A stretch of DNA of 6,742 bases from Elusimicrobiaceae bacterium (GTDB taxonomy: Bacteria; Elusimicrobiota; Elusimicrobia; Elusimicrobiales; Elusimicrobiaceae), in NCBI GenBank assembly GCA_017647245.1, contig JAGCKY010000057.1:1-6742 (forward strand), read 5' to 3'. The translations under genes were made by a program, and so were the position numbers. Positions 1-5,239 of the stretch are shown piece after piece. The stretch's first letter is position 1. Each line of letters opens with the position of its first letter. The notes under the pieces are model-generated. The model searched no databases. It was not told where the DNA came from and worked only from the letters and a program-made list of their open reading frames with translations.

Positions 1-764
1 AGACCGCGGCGGCGGCCGGCATACCCTTCGGCTCCTATGCCCAGCATAAGCGTATTGCCGCTATAAGTGACGCCCGCTTCGGCCAAGGCAGTACCGCCTT
101 TGAGCCCCGGCGCATCAATATCCATGCCATAAGTGCTGGCGCGGGCCTTGCCGTCAAATTCATAATCATAAGCGGCGCCCACATACGGTGCCCATAATTT
201 ATCCCAAGCCAGATTTAAACGAGCTCCGGCGCGTACACGGCTGGAGTTGGTATTTTTGAAACGAATTTCATCACCGGACGAAATAGAAACGGTCTTTGCG
301 TTTTGATAAGACCAAAAGTATTTACCGGAGAAATCCAGCGCGGCTACTTCGCTCCATTGCCACAAGTAACCCAACCCTAAATGAGCGGCGTAGTAGGGGA
401 TAGCGTATTTATAATCGGCGTCGTTGGCGTTGTACACAGCTCCCTTAAAATCGGTTTCAAGCCGTCCAACGCGGGCCGATAGTTCTACATAAGTATTGTT
501 GGAAGAAGTTCCTTTGCCCAATAGACCCAGGCCGATATATTGCGAATTTCCTTTTCCTTTTACGTCTCCGCTGAGGAAAGAATTGAAGGTATCATAATCG
601 GCTATACCATATTCAATAAAGGGGCTGAGCAACCAATCCATATCAGCAGAATATTCCAACTTACGAGTCAAACCAACCGCGGCATTAAAGGCAGTTAAGT
701 CTACATGAGAACCTGTTTCATAGCGTGATTTTCCGCCGCCGATAGCCGCAAAAGTCGCTAACCC
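1..764 (-). other. Autotransporter beta-barrel domain (partial)
   Basis: Residues 843-1096 of the large protein. Runs of about ten residues with alternating aromatic or aliphatic side chains (for example around YIGLGLLG, YAAHLGLGYLW, YVGAAYDYEF and LMLGIGAEGYAG) are separated by polar turns. This is the usual look of a 12-strand autotransporter translocator, normally about 250-300 residues, so it is nearly complete here. The final strand, typically ending in an aromatic residue for BAM recognition, lies beyond the left edge. Confidence 0.82.
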
Positions 765-3290
765 ATTAGTCATTTCAGCCGCTTGTTGGGCAGAGAGCAT
801 AGCATCTTGCGCGGCGAAATCAGCCCCCTGATTGACTAAAGCGGTTGACACGGCGCGTCCTTCGGAAAATGCCTTGGAATTTTCGGAAAGTTGCGTATTG
901 GTAACCGTGGCCACTAATTGATTGCCGATGGCTTCTAAGTCAAATTGATATTTAATCATTAATCCCGTGTTGCCCACGCCAGTCATATCAACAGGTAATC
1001 CCGTTAAAGTACCTGCGTCTACTAAAACGACTTGGTCGTTCTGTTGTAAGACTGCGGTAGGGCCACCCAAAATACCCACTTGAACGGTACTATTTGTGAT
1101 GTCGGCGTTGCCGGTTACTTGCAGGGCGGTTGCTCCGGCCGTGGTGGTGTCTTCCAAGAAGAAGTTTAAATTCTTGCCTGCGGCATTTAAATCGGCGGCA
1201 AATTTAGAACCCGTGCCATAGGTGTTAAGTGTATTGAAATTATAATTTCCCGCGCCGGCCATAGTAAGTGTTGCGCCGCGTGCCAAATTGATTTCGTTGA
1301 TATTGGCGGTCGCTGCGCTGGCTAGCGTAACGGTAGCGGCGTTTTCTGCCACGTCCAAAGAGGAAAGATTCGCATCACTATTCACGTTCATATTGGTAAA
1401 CGTGTACAGCGCATTGCCGGATTTTGTCAAATTATATCCGTTGTCTATGTTAATAGTATTGAATGTGGCATTAAGTTGGCCTGCTTGCACCGCGGATAAA
1501 TTTAAGGCGGTGTTGTTAGCGGTTACGTCTAAAGTGTTAGCAGTCAATGAACCTGTTGCCGCGGCATTGGAAGCAACAGAAATGTTTTGTGCTTTTAACG
1601 TGCCGCCTATCTGCATGGTAACATCATCGCCGCTATAATTACCTGCGGCAAAGGAAATATCCTCATTCCAATCGCCCGATGCTACTAATTGATTAAGCAC
1701 CAAATCCACACGGTCGGGGCGTTGGAGTAGCGTGTAGGTGTAGGTATTGCCGCCGTCTACAAAATCGGTAGTAGTGCCGGCATTGGCTAACGTACCGCTT
1801 AATCCAAAACCGCTGTTATCTTTGAGCAAAGTAACGGTACTTCCGATGCCCAAGTTGGCGGGGCGTTTGCTGTCTTGAGTGTCCCAATTGACCGTAGCAC
1901 CGTCTATGTCCCAAGCGCCGTTTAGGTGACTGGGGGTGAATTGGGCATATAAGACATTATCGTGTCCGTTACCGTGTGCGGAAGTTAAATAAACCGTTCC
2001 GTTGGTGGCATTGGTGACATCAAATTGGTAAGTGTCAAAACCATCCACACCAAAAACAGATAGGCCGGATTTTTTCAAAATCAAGGTATTGTTGTTATAG
2101 GCGTTGGTACCGTTGGTAAATCCGCCGGATAACCAAGTCTTTGCATCTAAGGTGGCCGTACCGGAAATTTCAATTATATTTCCGGAAATAGCGCCGGATA
2201 CATTAGGGCCGTTTTTATTGTCGGAAGTAGTGACGCCGCCAATGATTAAACTGTTATAAAAATTTCCGCCGGAAATAGTAATTTTATTACCTGTTACGGC
2301 AGAAGTTAAAGTGGAATCTGTTTTAGCGGCGTAACCTTCTAAGGCAATACTGCCGCCTACCAAAATGGCCCCGGTATTATACTCTCCGCCTTGAATGACC
2401 AACTCGTTGCCCGTTACATTGCCTGTTAAGCTGATAGTTTGGGATTTGTTTTTGGAATCTACCGCCAACACACCGCCAATGACAGGGGTTTGTATGGTGC
2501 CTTTGGTAATGGTGACGATATTGTTCGTTACATTGCCGGAAATGTTCATGCTTTCGCCGGTATCTTTAATGACCCCTAAAATTTCGCCGCCGATTACTTC
2601 ATTACGCAGGGTACCGTTGCTGATGTTTACCTTGTTGCCGGTTAAGTCTTGATTCATCACGATATTTGCGCCGGAGTGAGAGGCATTTAAAATGACTTCC
2701 GCCCCGAAGATTTGCGTGCCTTCGCTTTGGGTGTCTATGGCAGAATTAACGGTATTGCCGGAAATAGTTAAATTGCCGATATTGGTATTTTCGGTTTCTA
2801 CCAGTGCGCCGAATAAATTTCCTTTGATGCCGGAAAGATCGGTGGAATGATAGGTTACATTAAGTGTATTATCTTTAACAGTGGGAGCAAAGGCGCTTAA
2901 ATCTACAGAGGAAGAAGGATGGGTATTTCTAAAGTCTAATTGCGCGGCGGCCACAGGGGCAAATCCTTCTTGCGTAAAAGTAGTTCCGCCGGCTAAATCC
3001 AGTATATTGTTCTGCAAGGTTAAATCGGACGCGCTAATGGCGGTAGTGTTACCTGCATAATAGGAAATAGTCAGTTTATCGGAAACGATATCGTTGTAAG
3101 AGCCAGAAGTGGGGGTAAAAGTATGATCGCTGTATTTGGCTTCATTGGTAATAACGGCAGTGCCGTATCCCAAATTTAAGTTGGTATTTACACCGTAGTT
3201 GGCGGCGTGTGCCGCATTGCTCAAAAGAGCTACCAAAAACACTGCTACAAATTTTTTCAAAACATTCTGTTCTTTTTGTGTAAAAAACAT
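1..3290 (-). CDS. Large autotransporter (type V secretion) surface protein, C-terminus cut by window edge
   Basis: My reverse-strand translation is open for 1096 codons from ATG 3290 to the left edge. Residues 1-29 look like a Sec signal peptide: a basic N-region with KK at 12-13, a hydrophobic core VAVFLVALL, and an AHA cleavage site before A30. Residues 30 to about 800 are a passenger rich in Asn, Thr, Ser, Gly and Ala, with six degenerate repeats at about 178-406. I saw no cysteine codons, as is usual for autotransporters. Residues about 804-842 look like the linker helix that threads the barrel, and 843-1096 alternate aromatic and polar residues like autotransporter beta-strands. By family, the barrel sits in the outer membrane and displays or releases the passenger. 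Only a last strand or so seems missing. The ATG is chosen for its AGGAG 8 nt upstream; TTG 3260 would also give a canonical signal peptide but lacks a clear ribosome site. The ligand or activity of the passenger cannot be told. It could be an adhesin, but that is a guess. Confidence 0.88.
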   Translation of the reverse strand, partial: MFFTQKEQNVLKKFVAVFLVALLSNAAHAANYGVNTNLNLGYGTAVITNEAKYSDHTFTPTSGSYNDIVSDKLTISYYAGNTTAISASDLTLQNNILDLAGGTTFTQEGFAPVAAAQLDFRNTHPSSSVDLSAFAPTVKDNTLNVTYHSTDLSGIKGNLFGALVETENTNIGNLTISGNTVNSAIDTQSEGTQIFGAEVILNASHSGANIVMNQDLTGNKVNISNGTLRNEVIGGEILGVIKDTGESMNISGNVTNNIVTITKGTIQTPVIGGVLAVDSKNKSQTISLTGNVTGNELVIQGGEYNTGAILVGGSIALEGYAAKTDSTLTSAVTGNKITISGGNFYNSLIIGGVTTSDNKNGPNVSGAISGNIIEISGTATLDAKTWLSGGFTNGTNAYNNNTLILKKSGLSVFGVDGFDTYQFDVTNATNGTVYLTSAHGNGHDNVLYAQFTPSHLNGAWDIDGATVNWDTQDSKRPANLGIGSTVTLLKDNSGFGLSGTLANAGTTTDFVDGGNTYTYTLLQRPDRVDLVLNQLVASGDWNEDISFAAGNYSGDDVTMQIGGTLKAQNISVASNAAATGSLTANTLDVTANNTALNLSAVQAGQLNATFNTINIDNGYNLTKSGNALYTFTNMNVNSDANLSSLDVAENAATVTLASAATANINEINLARGATLTMAGAGNYNFNTLNTYGTGSKFAADLNAAGKNLNFFLEDTTTAGATALQVTGNADITNSTVQVGILGGPTAVLQQNDQVVLVDAGTLTGLPVDMTGVGNTGLMIKYQFDLEAIGNQLVATVTNTQLSENSKAFSEGRAVSTALVNQGADFAAQDAMLSAQQAAEMTNGLATFAAIGGGKSRYETGSHVDLTAFNAAVGLTRKLEYSADMDWLLSPFIEYGIADYDTFNSFLSGDVKGKGNSQYIGLGLLGKGTSSNNTYVELSARVGRLETDFKGAVYNANDADYKYAIPYYAAHLGLGYLWQWSEVAALDFSGKYFWSYQNAKTVSISSGDEIRFKNTNSSRVRAGARLNLAWDKLWAPYVGAAYDYEFDGKARASTYGMDIDAPGLKGGTALAEAGVTYSGNTLMLGIGAEGYAGRRRG
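2100..2759 (-). repeat. Six degenerate 36-40-residue repeats in the autotransporter passenger
   Basis: Each unit starts with a G/N-N-x-(I/V)-x-I-type strand, then a Gly-containing turn and, about 15 residues later, a hydrophobic VIGG/IIGG/LVGG-type strand. The conserved Asn codons lie at 2754-2756, 2634-2636, 2520-2522, 2406-2408, 2286-2288 and 2178-2180 (residues 179, 219, 257, 295, 335, 371). The spacings are therefore 40, 38, 38, 40 and 36 residues. The first and last units are the most diverged. DNA identity between units is low, so this is an old protein-level repeat. The pattern fits paired coils of a beta-helix, which is inference from periodicity only. Confidence 0.75.
3204..3290 (-). 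other. Signal peptide of the autotransporter
   Basis: Codons 1-29. Two lysines (12-13) precede a hydrophobic stretch (14-23) and a small-residue cleavage motif A-H-A at 27-29, followed by A-N-Y-G. The N-region is about 13 residues long, slightly extended for a Sec signal, as often seen in autotransporters. The exact cleavage point is inferred from the A-x-A rule. Confidence 0.8.
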
Positions 3291-3298
3291 GTCGTTTT

Positions 3299-3303
3299 CT
3301 CCT
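3299..3303 (-). promoter_or_regulatory. Shine-Dalgarno of the autotransporter gene
   Basis: AGGAG on the minus strand, 8 nt before ATG 3290. It is the strongest ribosome-binding site in the window and decides the start in favour of ATG 3290 over the in-frame TTG at 3260. Confidence 0.85.
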
Positions 3304-3330
3304 CTGAAAACAAAAGTCAACCCCATATCG

Positions 3331-3353
3331 CGCGTACTGTATTTGAGTACGCG
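3331..3353. repeat. Perfect 8-bp inverted repeat (hairpin) in the autotransporter leader
   Basis: CGCGTACT (3331-3338) and AGTACGCG (3346-3353) are exact reverse complements around the 7-nt spacer GTATTTG. If transcription starts near 3358, the stem occupies roughly nt 5-28 of the mRNA, about 28 nt upstream of the Shine-Dalgarno. No U-run follows on either strand, so it is not a terminator. It could be a stabilising 5' mRNA stem-loop or a repressor operator overlapping the start of transcription. Confidence 0.7.
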
Positions 3354-3364
3354 TATACACTCCC

Positions 3365-3370
3365 ATTATA
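3365..3370 (-). promoter_or_regulatory. Promoter -10 box of the autotransporter gene
   Basis: A perfect TATAAT on the minus strand, which predicts a start near 3358 and a leader of about 68 nt. No good -35 is present: the 17-bp-spaced hexamer (3388-3393) reads AGTTCC and a 15-bp alternative (3386-3391) reads TTCCCT. The gene may therefore have its own promoter, separate from the upstream operon, that depends on an activator. Confidence 0.55.
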
Positions 3371-3400
3371 CAAAATCAGCCGAAAAGGGAACTAATTTTG
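3371..3400. repeat. Imperfect inverted repeat between the nuclease gene and the autotransporter promoter
   Basis: CAAAATCAG (3371-3379) pairs with CTAATTTTG (3392-3400): eight Watson-Crick pairs and one mismatch, which is G-U in minus-strand RNA, around a 12-nt loop. It abuts the -10 box and covers the -35 region. It is AT-rich and lacks a U-tract in the leftward direction, so it would be at best a weak terminator for the upstream operon. An operator is the alternative. Confidence 0.4.
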
Positions 3401-3421
3401 TTTAAGACTTTTGTTGCACAA

Positions 3422-3919
3422 TTATTGGTACTTATCGGACTTGGTGCCGCCGTAGTATTTGTAACCCAAATCCCGTTTAATCAGCTCATCGGCAAGATTT
3501 TGGCCTTGTGCGTTATATACCTTGCACAGCAGGCGGAAGTATTTATCACGGCTACAATCGGTTAAAGAAATCGGACCGTTGTTTAGGAAATTTTTAGTAA
3601 ATGTTTTAGCTTTTTGCGCAAGTTGTTTTTCTTTTTCGGTTTTGCCTTTTATCTCGGGGCAATCTACCCCCAATACACGCACGGGCACTTTTTCACAATA
3701 GACCGCAAGCGAGCAATTTAAATTGATTTTAAAGGTATCTCCGTCGTAAACAGAAACGACCGATACGTTCTGTAAGGCCTGCTCATCGGGCATTTTGTCC
3801 GATAGCGGCTTGCCGGTTTGTTGCATAATAGCAGCCACTACTGCGGTAATGAGCGTGACCCAAAATTTGATTTGTTTATTACTGCGCGAATAAGAAGTGC
3901 GGCGTTTGCGCGGAGCCAT
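3422..3919 (-). CDS. Membrane-anchored staphylococcal-nuclease-like protein (thermonuclease family)
   Basis: 165 residues. A strongly basic N-terminus (1-18) leads into a hydrophobic helix (about 19-32), a signal anchor or uncleaved signal, placing the catalytic domain outside the inner membrane. The SNase-like fold follows from about 52. YDGDT at 58-62 supplies the Asp pair for Ca2+ binding. R81 and E89 in the segment V-R-V-L-G-V-D-C-P-E, and R129 in R-D-K-Y-F-R (124-129), match the family's catalytic Arg, Glu and Arg. All expected catalytic residues are thus present and it should be an active phosphodiesterase on DNA and/or RNA. Five cysteines (70, 75, 87, 122, 132) could form disulfides, fitting an oxidising compartment; C87 replaces the usual Thr before Pro-Glu. 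ATG 3919 lies 1 bp after the lipid kinase stop, with only a weak AGG upstream, so translation is probably coupled. It is the last gene of the operon. Role inferred: nutrient scavenging or extracellular DNA turnover. Confidence 0.88.
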   Translation of the reverse strand: MAPRKRRTSYSRSNKQIKFWVTLITAVVAAIMQQTGKPLSDKMPDEQALQNVSVVSVYDGDTFKINLNCSLAVYCEKVPVRVLGVDCPEIKGKTEKEKQLAQKAKTFTKNFLNNGPISLTDCSRDKYFRLLCKVYNAQGQNLADELIKRDLGYKYYGGTKSDKYQ

Positions 3920-3920
3920 A

Positions 3921-4802
3921 TCAAAATACCTGTGGTTTGAGTAATTTTAATTTTTGCGGCAGTAAGGAAATAGTCAGCTCGTCGCGGGTTACGCGGGGCT
4001 CACCGTCCAGATGGTAAACAATTTCACCTTGCGCGCGTACAACGGCCTGTGTGGTGCGGTGCATATGCGTTACGCCAAAGGCGGCCGGGGCCTTGCGGAA
4101 AAAAGATGGGGCCGCTAGGGCAAGTTTCCATTTAGGCACATCTTTTACTTCTACCATATCTAAAAATCCGTCATTTAAAGCGGCATAAGGCGCAATTGTA
4201 AAGTTACTGCCGTATTGCGTACCGTTGGCAAATACAAGCGTTAGCGGAACAAGCAGTTGCTCTTGTCCGTCATAGGTAACGGACAGTGCTTTGGGCTGAT
4301 AAGAAAAAAGAGTTTGCGCGCCTAATTTAAAATACGGCCACATGCCGCGTGTGCCGCTTTTGCCATGTTCGGCAAATTGGCGGGCAATTTCCGCTTCAAT
4401 ACCTATACCCGCTACATTGAAAAAATACTCGCCGTTAGCCACCCCTACATCGCACCAAAAAGGTTGTGGGTGCTGATAACGCACGAGCGCTTCCTCGTAG
4501 CGCAGCGGAATGCCCAACTCACGCGCCAAACCGTTGCCGGATCCTTTGGGGATAATGCCCAGCGCGGCGGGTTTGCCCACCAGCACGCGGGCTACCTCAT
4601 TGATAGTGCCATCACCCCCGGCCACCAAAATGTGCTCATAGCCATCTTGCAATGCTTGCGTGGCAAGCTGCGTAGCGTGGCCGGCATGTTTGGTAAAGAA
4701 AACAGCAGCGTCGGGAAAATTAATGCGTACGGGCTTTTCCCATTCTTCTTTTTCGCGCTCTTGTTTTCCGCTGACGGGGTTGATGATGACAAAAGTTTTC
4801 AT
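3921..4802 (-). CDS. Diacylglycerol kinase family lipid kinase (DagK/YegS type)
   Basis: 293 residues, the usual size of soluble bacterial DAGK-catalytic-domain proteins. The ATP-binding half shows NPVSGK at 8-13, the hallmark GGDGT at 62-66 followed by INEV, and PKGSGNGLAR at 85-94. The C-terminal beta-rich half carries NVAGIG (129-134), the Asn/Asp-rich stretch LNDGFLD (209-215) and HLDGEP (264-269). In DgkB-type enzymes the D-G-E here holds the proposed catalytic Asp, so D266 and E268 are the candidates. Known members phosphorylate diacylglycerol, phosphatidylglycerol or long-chain bases with ATP at the inner face of the membrane, so the exact lipid cannot be assigned. The start overlaps the stop of the upstream membrane-protein gene (ATGA) and no Shine-Dalgarno is visible, which implies translational coupling. 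The stop sits 1 bp before the nuclease gene. No key motif is missing. Confidence 0.93.
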   Translation of the reverse strand: MKTFVIINPVSGKQEREKEEWEKPVRINFPDAAVFFTKHAGHATQLATQALQDGYEHILVAGGDGTINEVARVLVGKPAALGIIPKGSGNGLARELGIPLRYEEALVRYQHPQPFWCDVGVANGEYFFNVAGIGIEAEIARQFAEHGKSGTRGMWPYFKLGAQTLFSYQPKALSVTYDGQEQLLVPLTLVFANGTQYGSNFTIAPYAALNDGFLDMVEVKDVPKWKLALAAPSFFRKAPAAFGVTHMHRTTQAVVRAQGEIVYHLDGEPRVTRDELTISLLPQKLKLLKPQVF

Positions 4803-5152
4803 AACTTTTTAATATCTTTTTCGTGAGAGGTCACGTCTTCTTTTCGTAATTTTTCTAAAGTCTGGCAAATGCGCTCAGTTTTGAGCATATTGTTGCCAAT
4901 ACCGATAATATGCGAGCCCAAAAATACTAAAAACATCATAAAAAACGCAAACAGAGAAATGTTAAGCGTTTGCACGATAGAAGCACCATCTAATTCAATT
5001 CTGCCGTTTTGGGTATTGACGGACAAAGGTTGCGCCGCAATAATTTGGGCAACCGGTTTTTTGTTCACAAAAGTTTGATACATTCCTGTAAACGCAAAAC
5101 ACATCAGCGCCAAGCCGATGACAATCAATAAATATGCAGTAATTTTATGCAT
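4799..5152 (-). CDS. Small two-helix inner-membrane protein of unknown function
   Basis: 117 residues from ATG 5152. A TTG at 5158 would add only two residues. I do not recognise a family. Hydrophobic helix 1 spans about 5-28 and helix 2 about 62-86, with a 33-residue polar loop between them (31-61) and a charged 31-residue tail (87-117, predicted helical, with Lys, Glu and Asp). The charge pattern suggests both ends in the cytoplasm and the loop outside, which is an inference. It is the first gene of the leftward operon: its TGA overlaps the lipid kinase ATG by 4 bp, so the two are likely made in a fixed ratio and may work at the same membrane. A TATAAT box ends only 6 bp before the ATG and no ribosome site is present, suggesting leaderless translation. 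Confidence 0.75.
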   Translation of the reverse strand: MHKITAYLLIVIGLALMCFAFTGMYQTFVNKKPVAQIIAAQPLSVNTQNGRIELDGASIVQTLNISLFAFFMMFLVFLGSHIIGIGNNMLKTERICQTLEKLRKEDVTSHEKDIKKL

Positions 5153-5158
5153 ACCCAA

Positions 5159-5187
5159 ATTATAACAAATGTAGGCGGGCGCGTTAC
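5159..5187 (-). promoter_or_regulatory. Promoter of the leftward three-gene operon
   Basis: A perfect TATAAT at 5159-5164 on the minus strand. The 17-bp-spaced -35 position (5182-5187) reads GTAACG, only 3/6 to consensus. The expected start falls on or beside A5152, the first base of the ATG, giving a leader of essentially zero length. Confidence 0.55.
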
Positions 5188-5210
5188 GGGCAAAAGGGAT
5201 TTGATATAAT
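5183..5210 (+). promoter_or_regulatory. Promoter of alaS
   Basis: A perfect TATAAT at 5205-5210 predicts transcription from about 5217 and a leader of about 23 nt. With a 16-bp spacer the -35 is GTTACG (5183-5188), 3/6 to consensus. It overlaps the -35 position of the leftward promoter, so the two are back-to-back. An 8-bp palindrome GTATATAC (5214-5221) covers the predicted start site. Confidence 0.55.
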
Positions 5211-5230
5211 AATGTATATACCCATGACAG

Positions 5231-5234
5231 AGGA
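5231..5234 (+). promoter_or_regulatory. Shine-Dalgarno of alaS
   Basis: AGGA, within the purine run AGAGGA at 5229-5234, lies 5 nt before ATG 5240. This supports that start. Confidence 0.75.
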
Positions 5235-5239
5235 CTAAT

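Noticed and set aside
1288..1638. Plus-strand open frame of 116 codons
   Set aside because: Antisense to the continuous autotransporter frame. Its hydrophobic residues arise from reverse-complemented Asn/Thr/Gly codons, and there is no ribosome site or family signature.
2395..2652. Plus-strand open frame of 85 codons
   Set aside because: Shadow of the repeat region of the autotransporter on the opposite strand.
1..3290. Possible frameshift or pseudogene in the large leftward gene
   Set aside because: The hand translation stays in one frame from the signal peptide through the barrel with no stop, so the gene looks intact up to the window edge.
3331..3353. Hairpin considered as a rho-independent terminator
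   Set aside because: No T-run follows on either strand, and it lies downstream of a good -10 box within the leader.
3142..3366. Minus-strand frame of 74 codons beginning at the promoter
   Set aside because: It overlaps the autotransporter start in another frame, begins inside the -10/leader region before the predicted transcript start, and lacks a ribosome site.
3199..3405. Two overlapping plus-strand frames across the signal-peptide and leader region
   Set aside because: Antisense to the autotransporter start; composition reflects the reversed signal peptide and hairpin sequence, with no ribosome site.
4592..4792. Minus-strand 66-codon frame within the lipid kinase
   Set aside because: Out-of-frame shadow of the kinase N-terminus.
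4365..4826. Plus-strand frame of 153 codons
   Set aside because: Entirely antisense to the lipid kinase, whose minus-strand frame has all family motifs.
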